From Tetrahymena elliotti 4EA (taxonomy: Eukaryota > Ciliophora > Oligohymenophorea > Hymenostomatida > Tetrahymenidae), in assembly GCA_000231825.2 (NCBI GenBank), contig JH720303.1:1-64000 (forward strand): a stretch of DNA of 64,000 bases, in the 5' to 3' direction. The notes beneath the pieces are model-generated. The model was not told the origin of the DNA, did no database searches, and worked only from the letters and a program-made list of their open reading frames with translations. Below are positions 12,176 to 24,341 of this stretch, in pieces. The position numbers and the translations under genes were made by a program. The number at the start of each line of letters is the position of its first letter. The first letter of the stretch is position 1.

Positions 12176-12819
12176 ATGACTTTATTTGCAATTTTAATCC
12201 AATATAAACTTGAAAATAATTAAAATAAACAAACTATCAATATAAATTATTAAACTTAATTAGTGTTTTTGATCTTAAATAATTGAAATATATTCTTATT
12301 TATCTGTAATCATTAAAAATAAAGTTATTGTGATCAATTCTAAATCTTAAATATATATTTTTAAACATAAATTTATTTAAAATACAATTAATATTGTTTT
12401 CATTGATAATTAAAGGCAATCTACTTTTTCAGTTACTATGATAATTTAACTTATTTTTTTCTTAAAAATTTAGAAAGAATATTATTATTTATTTAAAAAA
12501 TACTTTATTTTCAATTAAAAATATTTAATTTGTTAAGAAACAAAAAGCTTAATTAATAGATTAGTAGTTTGTAATATAGAAAGTTGTATTTTTAATCATA
12601 AATGTATTCATAAAATAATTTATTTTAAAACAATTTAAATAATAGAAAACTGTTTCAAATAAAAATAAAAAAAACCAATTAATTGTTTTACAATTTTTAG
12701 TAAAAAGCAACGAATACTTTAATTAACTTAGTTTATTTTTCAATTTATTAATTTCAAAATTTTATTATTAATTAAATCAAAAATTTGCGCCAAATCTTAC
12801 TAATTTTTTTTATTTTTAA
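12176..12819. other. intergenic spacer, nothing seen
   Basis: This is an extremely AT-rich stretch between two plus-strand genes. It should contain the 3' end of the membrane-protein transcript and the promoter of the Spc25-like gene. No coding-like frame or repeat was found. Confidence 0.6.
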
Positions 12820-13762
12820 ATGGCAACTCAAATAGTTACAATATAGGAGCTAAAGCTTTTAGAAGGTAACTTGGAAAAAGGCTTGGATTCTTTTTTGAAG
12901 GAATTCTCTTCTTATGTAGATGATATAATTAAGGTATTATTTACTCTTAAATACAATCTACTTTATTAATTCTACTATCTTTATGCTTTCTAGATTATAA
13001 TTTTTTTTAATTAAGAAAGAAGATAAAAATGTCTAAGAGTTTTATGAAAAAAATATTGAATTCTAAAGTAAATTAATTATCTGATAAACATTATTATGAA
13101 CATCTAATTCATTGCTAAAAAAAAAAGAATCATTACAACCAATACAAGATAAAAGTTTAGAGTATCAAAACTAAGCATAAAAATTGCTATTTCTCAATGA
13201 TGAACTAAAAGATAGCTTTAAATTGCTATAAAACCAAGAAAATAATATTTTAATGAATGAACTTCATGTTAATTTATGCTAAGAAGAGAAGTCTTTATTA
13301 TAGCTAATTGAAAAAGAAAACAACTAAATTGAAAACCTTAAAAAAAGTAATTTTAGACAAGCATTTTCTTGATTAAAACTATTAATTTTAACTACTTAGA
13401 TATAAATGATCAGATGCAGAGAGTAGAAGAGTTTGCTAAATAGCTAAAAGTTTTCTCAGAACCTTATTAAAAATATTTTGGGTTAGAAATAAGAAATCCC
13501 GAATTGTCAACCCTTCAAATAATTATTACTAGTGATAAAACAATTAATGAATTGATTCTTCAATTTAATCAAAATGAAATTCTAAGTAATTTATTCTAAT
13601 TGGTTTGAGCTTAAAAAACATTAATTTTTAGTAAAAAAAAATAGCTTTGGAAGAACTGTAGATGAATACATTGAGAGATATTTAGTTTGTAGAGATATAT
13701 CTGGATTAATATAATAACTTTGGAAATTAACATCGAAAAATTAAATGGAAGTTGTTAGCTGA
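12820..13762 (+). CDS. coiled-coil protein resembling kinetochore subunit Spc25
   Basis: Model: join(12820..12933, 13016..13067, 13128..13346, 13400..13585, 13632..13762), all in phase, 233 residues. Residues from about 1 to 140 are Glu/Lys/Leu/Gln-rich and predicted coiled coil. A small globular end follows. It contains YQKYFGLEIR and TLQIIITS near residues 145-165, and ends with DEYIERYLVCRDISGLIQQL and a Trp. Spc25 proteins have the same size (about 220-230 residues) and order: a long coiled coil, then an RWD-like domain opening with LGLxIR, a beta strand, and a final helix pair. They join Spc24 in the Ndc80 complex at kinetochores. The assignment is inference from architecture plus short motif resemblance. 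Any small coiled-coil protein with an RWD-like end is an alternative. Confidence 0.5.
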
Positions 13763-15525
13763 TGTTTTTAGGATCCAAATTAAAAAATTCAAAATTATAA
13801 AAATATATATTATTAAGAAGATATTCAAAATAAATAAACAATTTTAAATTTATTTTATAAACAACATGAACATTTTATTTTTGAAATGGTAAGAATTTTT
13901 GTAAATTGAATTTTTGTTATTTCCTTCATCAAATGAGATATTATTACAAAATGTTGCCTCTTTCACTCGTTCATTTCCACCTTTATGTTCATAATAGAAT
14001 ATTTCATATTAAAAGTTAAAAAATAATTGTAGTTTCAAAAATATAATAAAATTATTTTATCAAAATTTTTGCTTTTTCATAATAAAAAAATATTTAGTAT
14101 TTTATATTAATAAATTTATTCAAAAGAAAAATTTAGGTATTTTGTTAAAAAAATAAAAACATTTACTCAGTTAAATTAATTCAAAAAATTTTCTGTATCT
14201 TTGATTTTTATTTTATGAACTTAATTAAGATACAGTAAAAAATTTTTGAAAGAACTCTAATTAAGAAAGATTTTTTATTGATACCAATATTTCTGAATTT
14301 AAAGATACCTTAAAAAAGATTCTTTTGATTGTTGCATTGTATTTGAAGTTTTTATTTAATTAAAACTAATCTTTATATTTTATAAATTTTTTAAGTCATT
14401 AATATTTATTTTTTAAAACATATTAATCCAAAAGAATGCAATTTTATTGACATAAATTCTTTAATAACATCATCTTAAGCTATGTGTTAATAGCATAAAA
14501 AACCATAAATCTTAAAATTTAATAATAGTAGAAAGGTGTCATTAAAAATTTTAGATTAGAGATCTAAATTCAATAAAACTAAATAAATCTTTAACAAAAT
14601 ATCCTAGATCATTTTCAAATTTAACTAAAATTATTTTTTATTTTGAAATTTTCCTTTAAAAAAAATTTTAATTTTTACAAGAACTATTTGCTAAAAAATT
14701 TAGAGTCAAGTTTAAATTGGTTTAAATAATAAAACCAAGTTGATGAATACATGGATAATAGCTGAGATTAAGCAAAACTAAATGAGTAAATTATTCTGCT
14801 AAAAAAGGTTGTTCTGATGATTTTGGAAAAAGAATAATTTTCTGCTTTATTTAGGATGTATTGACTGAAAAATTTATGGTATCCTTAAAAAAAATAAAAA
14901 ATAAAAGCAAAAAATTAATAATTTATTTTTTAAAATATTAGATGCTAGTTATTTTGAAGATTTATCAACAAAATAATCATAAAAACTTTAAATAAGGTAT
15001 TCAGAGATGCTCTCACTCTAAAGATTTGGCTCTAATCGTTCAAAGAATACTTCCTCCATTAATATAAAAATATTGAAATATTTATTTTACTTTATTCATT
15101 TAAGATTTTTCTTTATTTCTTTTCAATCTCAGATTAACTACTAATTTTTTTCTTTCATATTTAATCAATAATTTAAAATTTTATTTGACATATTTTTTTA
15201 CTATTTACATTTTACTATTAATAAAATTTTTAATTCAAAAATAAACTAAAAACTTTTAAAAATATATTAGTAAAATCTAAGAATATTTTCATATTATGAA
15301 ATAAAATAGTTTATAATGAGTAAAAACAAAAATGTCATTATAAAATAAGGATACTTCATAGAAAAGATAATAATTTTGAAATAAAAAAAATTTAATTTAT
15401 CAAAATACTTTTTAATAATTATATTTAAACAATATATCATCTGTGATACATATTTTGTATTTTTTATACTATTTTCTCAATTATTATTTAGTTTAAAAAT
15501 TTTTTAATTTGATATATGGTAGCAT
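13763..15525. other. AT-rich region with unresolved coding-like islands
   Basis: This region lies between the Spc25-like gene (+) and the 3' end of the large coiled-coil gene (-). Several short islands read like protein on the plus strand: 13767-13888 (ends with a good GTAAGA donor), 14283-14355, about 14694-14810 and 14942-15070. On the minus strand 15059 to about 14950 also reads well (MEEVFFERLEPN). The plus-strand islands cannot be joined without in-frame TGA codons or phase conflicts. They may be a decayed gene, an unannotated gene with splice sites I missed, or chance. Confidence 0.4.
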
Positions 15526-18500
15526 TCATTTAGGTAAGATAGGGAAATATTTAGAGAGCATGTTATTATTTACTGTTTTTTCTTTGCAGTAAGTTTTAAA
15601 AAGCATCTAAAATGATAAATTGTTGGGCAATTTTTACATTTATTTTTAACCTGTAATTTACTTAATTTTAGTTTGAGTAGCTGAGATTGAATTAATTGTA
15701 TTATCATAGAATGTACTAATTTTGGAGTTATACTTATCACTTTCATTTATGCTAAATCTCTAATCTTATGTATTTTATAATCTGTTAAGTATATTGGATT
15801 TTGGTGAAGATTAATGGCTATTAAACATATAATCCAAATTATTTTTTGATGAATTATTAATTTTAGTTTGAAAATCTATACTATTATGAGTTGTTAATGG
15901 TTAGCTATTTAGATTTACAGAAAGTGGAACAAGTAACCGATTTTTAATGGAACATTTATATTTTGTTTTGAGATAAAAGTGGTTATCTTTTATTTCATTT
16001 AACTCTATTTTTTAAGGCTAAATAGTTTTCAAATTTAAAGGCATTTTCTTGAAAGTATCTTTTTCATCATCTTATGAAAAGCTGGAAGATTCTGATGAAC
16101 TACTAGAAGCATCGCTGATCTTAGCATTTTTTTCTAGTTAAAAATAGTTTATTTAATTTAAAAGGAATATTCTATTAAAAATAAATTTAAAAGATAACTA
16201 AAATTTAAATTAATAAATTATTTATTACTTAAAGGAGCTAGAAATCTATCAATGTTTTTCTTTTCTCTGACTGTTCTTAAAATAGAATTTATACCATCAT
16301 ATAAAATTGTTTCCTATGAGGATGATCTTTTTTTGACAGGATGCTTAGTGTCAACTTTAAAAATAAAAACCATTAATAAATATTGCAAAAATAAATGAAA
16401 AATGAATACGTTTATCAATTTTAGAGAGCACTTATGAATTCTAAATAGTTTGTTTAACATTAGGATATCTCTCAATAGAAACATTTTTATAAAGGTGTTA
16501 TGGGAATTGCAATTTTTGTAAACTTTTGCTTCTATCTAATCTACTGAGTTCATAGTTTTCATTTTTATTTTTATTAGTACCTTTTATTTATTCTTTTAAT
16601 TTTTCTTTTGCCTTTTTATATTAAGCCATCATCTATTTTAACTTAGTTCTTTATTCTTCCATCTAAATATCTTCTGAAATTAACTGATTTACCTATTTTT
16701 TTATCAAAGGCATCAGGGCTAATTGTATTAATTTAATCTTTTTTTATGGCTTTGATACTTAAGTTTTCCTTACTAGTTGTTTAATTTTTTTTTCAGTGAG
16801 ATTTTTATTCTTACTTTAAAGATTTAATGCTTCTGCATTTTTAACAAAAGTTATGTATTCCTCAGGTTTTTAATTTTATTCTAATGTGCTATTTAAAAAA
16901 TATTAAAAATTAATATAAAAAAGAATTTGTTTACTCTGGAAACTCAAAAAAGTTAGATTGAGCTTCTTTAAAATCTTTCTGCTAGTCAGAATTAAAGTAT
17001 GAATGAATCTTTTTTCCTGCATTATTAATTTGAGTTTGAATAAACTTATTTGTACTTATATTTTTGAAAATTTAATGCTCTTATCTTTTTTAAGATTGTG
17101 AAGGAGAATCTATTTTTTATTTTTTCTCAGTTTGCTAAATCTAGTTATTATTACTATTTTAAACTTTTTTTAAAAAAATAAGTTGACAAAATGAATTCAA
17201 ATTCAAAAGAAGAATAATCAAGATATTTATTTACTTTTTCTTTTTTGAATTGATAAAGAGTGAAAGAGTTCTTTTAAAGTTTGAATGATTAATTTAATGT
17301 GAGAGATACATTCTTGATGGGCAAAATTCTTAAGAAGATAGAAATTTTCTACAATTTTTTCATTGACTTTAAATTTACTAACTTTTTACTTTTAGTCTAA
17401 AGATGATACCATAAGATCTTGTTAAGTAGTTAATTAATTTTTTTTATTATTAAAATGCTTAAATTATTTTTCTCCTTGTATTTATTAGCTGCTTGACCTA
17501 CTTCTTGTCTAATTGCTTTCTTCTTCCTGTATTTCTTCTATTCTATCTTTATGCATATATTATTTGATACTTAAACGCCTTTTCTAGGATTAATTTGTTA
17601 ATTAGCTTGAGACTACTTTAAAATATTCGATTAGCTTTTCTTGGTTTAAAAAATATCCTATGAACCTATCTTATTTAATTGTATTGTAAATCAACTAGAT
17701 TGAATCAATCTCAAAAGCTATGCTTGAATTTTCAAGAGCTACTTCTGATAATTTTTATATGCTTACAATTTGATTCCATTCAGGCATATCCATTTCATAT
17801 TTTAAATCATCTGGTAAAATTGGAACTTTAGTTTAGATTGGAGTATTTAATTAGGGTTAATTTGCTTTAGGATAAATAAGAGTTTTGTTTTTAGTATTTC
17901 TTCTTGAGAATCTTTTTTCTTATTTTTGAGGAGATGTATCATTTGAATCTTCTATTTTTTTTCTGTTTCTATCAAATGTTGGAGTTGTACATCTAACAGT
18001 TTGTTTATTTTCTTAAGAATTTTTATTCATACTAAAAGCACTTTTTTTATCTTCCACCTTAGAATCTTTAAATGATTTTTCTTAATTTTCTAAAATATTA
18101 AAAGCTTTTTTGATGGAATTTCTTTTACTAAATGAGCTTTATGCTAAATTTGGTTAATTTTTTTAATCAGCTTTAGGTAATCCTTAAATTAATCTCATTG
18201 AACTCTGAATATCAAATAGAGCAGTTATCGATGAATTTTTTAAATTAATTAAATCTTAAATAAGTAATTAGTTGCTTTTATTCTTCCCAAACAATCCAAT
18301 CTTTTATTTATTTTATTCATTATTATTAAAATGATACATTTCATCACCTTCGCTTCTGTAATTTGGGATAAACAACTGCATATGCTTTTTTCCTAAAATT
18401 TAAGACAGATTTCTAAATTTAACTTATACGTGATGAGGAACAAGACCTGAATTCACTATTAAAAGTTTAGTGGTTTGACAAATTCTTTTTGATAAAATTG

Positions 18501-20996
18501 GTATTCAAATTTTGTTAGTGTGTGAAATTGAATTTACCTGTATGAGTATTCATTTAAGAAGTAATAAATTGTTAAAGCAAATCTTTCATAAACTTAATTT
18601 TTCTCAGCTATTCTAATTAATTCACTTTCGTAATTCTTTTGATTAAAATTAACTTCATTAACAGTTAAAAATTATTTATTTTTGTCTTGTTAATTTGATT
18701 GCTCTTATAATTAGAGAGAAGTTTCTTTTATTGAAGGAATCTTAATTTAACTAAAGGATTTTAAATCCATAGCGCTTATATTTGAAGCTGGATTTTGAGA
18801 TCTTAATTGGATAATGCCAGAATCCATAGATATTTACTAACTATCAATTATTTAGTGCATATTTTAAATAGCTTCTAATCTTATCATATCCTCTTATTTT
18901 TATCTATTTATCTCCTTTTCTAAAAACTCTAGGATGTGCTTTTTTTTGTAAATCTACAATTTAAAAAAAAAATATTTTCAATCAATTAAAAATTGAATAA
19001 ATAATTAAATTGTTAATTGCAAAAAACAAATTTTTTTTATTTAAATTAAGATTTTCAAATAAGCTTTTGTAAATAATAATGGAATTACATTATTGTTTAA
19101 AATTTCATATTAAGAATTTAGGGATCTGTTTTAAATGAAGATTCTATTATAAACATTTATAGCCTATTAGGAAAATAATTAGAAATCACTATTTATAAGG
19201 GATTCAAACTCTTTGATAACTTTTTACAAGTTATTATTTGTAACATTTAAAGGCTCATTTTTATGATTCTTAGAGTAATCATAAAAAAAATCATCATATA
19301 TAACAAGGGAATTTTATTCTAATTTTTTATTAAGTTTTAAGTTGAAAGGATCCTCACTATGAGATTAAGAAGAATCTCCTGAGAATATAATCGAACTACT
19401 ACCCTTAGATTCATCATCAGAATCTAAAACTTCTAAAGAAGGATTTTTTTTGCTTCTGTTATATTTTTTTATTTATTTAGAACTTGATATAGGTATTACT
19501 TCCAAAGATACATTAAGTCTCACAGAGCTTTATTTTTTTTAATAAGCTTTTATTTTCTTCATAGAAATACTATTTGGATGTTCATTTAAAGATTTTTTAC
19601 TTTTTTTTCTGATAAGCTTATGAATAGAAGGATTTTTATTTTTGAGCAATTTTGATTTTTTAGATTTAATTCTTTCTATAAAATGTTTGGTACTTTTAAA
19701 CTCCTTTTAAATTAATTTAACAACTTAATGATCATTTAATTTAGGGTTCATAAAATATTGATGTAGTTTAGTAAAACATTTCAAATATTGAAACAAAGTA
19801 AGCTATTAATCTTATCTTTCCTTGAATTACTCTTCTTTCTAATTTAAATTATCTATTTACTTAATTAATTTTTCATTTTGTATTTATTTTTACTCAATAA
19901 CAAATCTTAATCTTAATATTTTTTCTTATTCTTTTTCAATCTCTTTTTTAATTAAATTTTGGCTAGCTTCTTTATAATCAATGTTATTCTTTTCCAAAGC
20001 AGCCATTTTCTTCTATACTTTCTTCATTTTCTTTAGTTCATTTTCTACTTAATTCTGTATATTTTATTTTTTAGTTCAAAATATATTTCCAAAAAACTAG
20101 TTTATTTTACCAAGTTATGAAGCAACTTAGGGTTGACATTGTCACAATTTTCTAAAGAAACTTCAAAAAATCTTTATTCCTCTTTTAATTTCTCTAATCT
20201 CTTCTCATATGTTTACATCGAATCATCAAGTCTTTATTAATCTCGCTGGTATGATTCCTAAATGTTTATTTCTCTTTCTTATAAAATTTCAACTCTCTCT
20301 ATCGTTTATTTCAAATTAAGGATTTGATCTCTTAATTCTTACCTCGTTGGTTTTATTTTTTCCTCTGGTTTTTTAACTTCTATATATTTTTAGTGGCAGC
20401 TATATTGCTAATGTTTAATACTTCTACTAACATTTAATAACCCTACTTCATTTAAATTCTAAAATAATGATTAAGAACTTTTGTCTGAAAAAAGTAAAGA
20501 GCCATTCAATTTAGTTTTATCTAATAAAAAGCCAGAATCTCTTTCTTCATTTTAATTATCTTCCTCTTGTAAGTTTTTTAAATGATCTAAATTCTTCAAC
20601 AAAGAACTTTTCTCTATCTCTTTCTATCTGTTTGAGATAACAAGATCATCCAGTAAATTTTTTAACTAATTTTAAGAATTTTGAATTACCTATTTTTGAA
20701 ATAATACTAAACGATACCTCATCTGGTATGAATTCCTTAATTTCCTTCTTCTAAGCAAGTATTTATTACTATTTATAAATATCTAATTTTTTAAACTCTA
20801 CCATTTATTAGTTATCAAATTCTTTTTTAAGTAAAGGAGCTTATTGATTTTTGTACCTCTTAAACTCTTCATCTTCTAAACCATCTAAATTTGAGAGGAG
20901 AAGCTTATAATTGAATGACTATCGTCTTCCAATTCCATCTAAATTCTTGATACTGAATTTAACTTTTTCCTCAACTTGATTCTAAAACTGATACAT
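15526..20996 (-). CDS. large coiled-coil protein of unknown function
   Basis: This is a multi-exon minus-strand gene read from about 20996 (ATG, MYQFQNQVEEK) to the TGA at 15528-15526. The central part (about 20700-19400) is rich in Glu, Lys, Gln and Leu, as expected of coiled coil. It is followed by a Lys/Ser-rich basic stretch and an acidic-serine patch (about 19400-19380). An intron from about 19094 to 18954 joins the coiled-coil half to the C-terminal half in phase. The second half (18950-15526) is Ser/Lys/Gln-rich with scattered aromatic blocks such as ALTIYYFLNEYSY and no recognised domain. A coding-like frame continues upstream to about 21107 behind a possible splice acceptor, so an extra 5' exon (around 21215-21290) is possible. 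A cytoskeletal or basal-body role is guesswork. Confidence 0.65.
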
Positions 20997-21463
20997 AGTT
21001 TTGCTTTAATTTGATATTTCTTTGTTTAATGCTAAAAACTTGTATTAATTAATTTATTCAACAAATACAAAGCAAAAACAATCAAGCTGGAAATAACGGA
21101 ATGTTAGCTGAAATGTAAATAAAAGCTTTATTTTTTCATTTATCATTAAAAATAATTCAAAAAATGTATTGTTTAATTGATTCAAAAACATAAATAAGAA
21201 CAACATAATACTTACTTAAAGTCAAATTAACTACTTAAACCAACTAATCAAAGTAAATTTGGTATTTTTTATGAAAGAAAATAAAAAACATAGGAAGTCT
21301 TTTCATTAATTTTATATATATAATTATATTATTTAAAAAATAGAAACATAAAATTATATTAATTAATTATTTATTTATTTATGAAAAAAATGTATAAATC
21401 AATGTTAATTAGTTTTATCTTAATTACAGCATCAGTAGATATATCTATGCATTTATTTTTCTT

Positions 21464-24341
21464 TCAAACAGGCATTAATCCATCACCAAGATCATCTGCA
21501 CCCCAGTCATCTTCATTTTAGTTTTATTATTGTACTTATTATTAAGGTCTAGCCACAACTCCACGTCTATTTTATTAATTTAACAAGTTAAAATTTTAAT
21601 AAAATAAATTAATTATTACCTAGTTTGAGCAGTTATGTCAATTTCTTGATTAGCACTTTATCCTGTACCATAAGGGTCATATCCACCATAATTAGGATCA
21701 TAGCCACCTTGAGGTTCCTTTTAAATGATTAAAATTTAATAAATAAATGTTAAAAAAGGAATTAATTTACTAATTAATAATTGACAGCATATTCTTCTGC
21801 TTCTAACTTTCTTAATTCTGCTGCATATTGCTCATAAGGAAGCCCCATTTCTCTGGTAATTTAATTGAGGAACTTAAGACCTTTTATTTTTATTTAATGT
21901 TAATAATTTGCTAAATAAAGAAAAAGATTTACATTCAACATTACGAGGTTCATCTTGATAAATTTCTTCATATATTTTAAGAGCTCTTTGTTGTGAACCC
22001 ATTCTTCTGTAACATGAAGCAACCATCAATCTCCATTTGATTTCCTTAGGTTAAATTTATGAAGCTCTTTCAAAGAAGTGGCAAGCTCTTTCATAATATT
22101 CCTATTTAACATAATAGATACCTAACCATCCAATTGTTTCAATATTTGTGGGTAAGTATTTGTATGATTCAGAATAGTAATGGAGGGCTTAATTTTCATC
22201 ATCTTCCTATTAATATAATAAAAAGTATATTAGTTAAAGCCAAATTTAATTCATTATTATTTACTCTGGAGAAGATGTTACCAACACGAGCAAGGATATT
22301 AGGATCAGTAGGAACCTTGGTAAGCAAAACTTAATACCATTTTAAGGCTTACTTAGTTTGACCCATAAGTTCATGAATACTTGCCATTTAATAAACTACC
22401 TCAGGTGTAGAAATAATTGTTTATAATTTTTCTAATGCCTGTTTGTTTATTTTTATGATTTTTATAATAAGATATAAAAATATTATTATTTACCTGTAAA
22501 GCTTCATTAAACATATTTAATTTTTTATTAACAAAAGCAAGATTGTAAAGAGCTTCAATGCAATCAGCTTCAACACCAATAGCTTCTAAGTATTATTCCT
22601 TGGAGCGCAAGAACTCATTTTTCACAAGCAAACAATTACCTCTGTTTACTAAAGCTTTAGGATTGAATCTATCATAATTTATGGCTATGTCAGCATATTT
22701 TTCTGCATTTTTGAAATCATTTTCTAAGAAGTAAAGGAAAGAGATGTTAGTAGCTACTCTACCCATCATGACTTTATCTTTTCTTTCAAATGATTTGAGG
22801 GTTTCAATAGATTTATCCATATTTTTAGATTTTAAGTAAGCCATAGCCTTGCATATTTCTACTTCTGCTTGAACTTCTGGGAAATATGACTCCTTTAAAG
22901 TTTCAATAATCCAGTCATAGCCATCTATAATATCTTCTTCAATTACTGGTGCAATAAGTTTAGCACTCTTAACCAAGATATCAATAGCTTATCTCTTTTT
23001 TTCTTTTATTTCCTCTCTCAAGGGATCATTGAAAGCAGATTCTTGGTTCATTTCTTCCTCTTCATTTTCGGTATATCCAGGGATTTCAATTCCTAACATA
23101 GAAGAAAAGCAGTCCTTCATTCTAAGTTTATCACCCTAATCATATAGACATAAAAGTAAATTAAAAGCTGTCTAGAAATCTGGATTTCCTTTCATAATAG
23201 TCTCATAAGTGTTGATGGCATCCTTTATTATAATATAATATTAAATAATAAATTTAAAATTCTTGAATCTATTGAAGAATGTTAGTATCCTTTTTATCAA
23301 ATCATTCATAAAAAAATAATTGATTGATTCATACATACATAGATTGATTAATTGAATGAATATTACAAATTTATGAAATTATAAACTTGCTGTATTCTTT
23401 ATTTTTCAAAAAAAAAAAAGAAAAGTGGAAAAAATTGCATTAAAAATTTATTTGATTAATTTATTTTTGTGAAACTTAGTTTTTTTCAAATATTTGAACT
23501 GTTTAAAATAAATTAAAATCTATATTTTTATTCAAAATTAAATATTTTAGTTTACATCAAACTTTCCTTCTTTGACATATGCATGTCCGATATTTTTAAG
23601 TACTTGGAAACGCATTTCTTTTGAAGTTGGAGGTAGCCAATCATAAACCATTTTAAACATTTTTATGGCAGCACTATATTTTTCCTACTAAAAGTAGATA
23701 TTCCCCATGTTGACTCTTAACTTGAATGCTTAGGGATAAATTTTACTTTTAATTATATCTTAGTATTTCTAAAGTGCTTCTTAGAAAATACCATTTGCTT
23801 AAAGCATATTAGCAAGATTATAGGCAACAGTAAAACTTAATTCAATATTAATTGAGTCTGCTTAATTCATATTTTCTTTCTATCTTCTCAAAAGTTTCTC
23901 TTTGTTGACTGCATCCTTAGCTTTTTCAAGAGCTTCGCTTAAATTACCTTTAATCTTAGCTAAAGCAGAAGCTTCTAATAACTAGTTTATTTCTTTTTCT
24001 TGCTACTTAAAGTTGCTTTCAGGAGATTAGTCAGGTACTTTGTCAATTTTAACTTATTTTTATTCCTAGCTTTGTGGATTTCTAACAACTGCTTTAATTG
24101 AAGTCATTGGACGATCAGCACCAGTTGGGCCTGACCTAGTTGGGCCAGGACCTCTTCTGGATTAAAGTTGTGCATACCCTGTTGGAGGTGGCTTTTATTT
24201 AAAAGAAATATTTTATAAAATATAACTATTATTTTATGTTTGCTGCTTATAATCCAATTAATGCTTAAAAATTATCTTTTCTTTTGAAAATAAAATGAAA
24301 AATGATTTATTAGGTAGAAATTTATTTCTCAATTTACCCAT
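21464..24341 (-). CDS. IFT88: intraflagellar transport protein IFT88 (TPR protein)
   Basis: IFT88 is a core subunit of the IFT-B complex, which carries cargo along ciliary axonemes. About 740 residues are encoded in several exons. Exon blocks match the family in order. There is a basic Pro/Gly-rich N-terminal region with DRPMTSIKA, and a first TPR set including NMGNIYFQQEKYSAAIK. The central signature VKSAKLIAPVIEEDIIDGYD follows, then ATNISFLYFLENDFKNAEKY and FNPKALVNRGNCLLV. The last TPRs contain IGWLGIYYVKQEYYERA and KWRLMVASCYRRMG. The tail is acidic (DDWGADDLGDGLMPV, TGA at 21466-21464). An intron at 23223-23555 is 333 nt; the others are short. The family's acidic N-terminal segment (DEDDLYSGY-like) is not visible. 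The ATG at 24341 is the first in frame but its context is weak, so an upstream exon may be missing. Confidence 0.93.

Noticed and set aside
13740..13790. A 21-nt intron (GTTGTTAGCTGATGTTTTTAG) that would extend the Spc25-like protein
   Set aside because: It would be phase-neutral, but no other intron in the window is shorter than 46 nt and the donor lacks the usual GTA, so the TGA was accepted as the stop.
13763..15075. TGA read as an amino acid (selenocysteine, Trp or Cys) to join the islands
   Set aside because: TGA ends every well-supported gene in the window; no selenocysteine element was identified.
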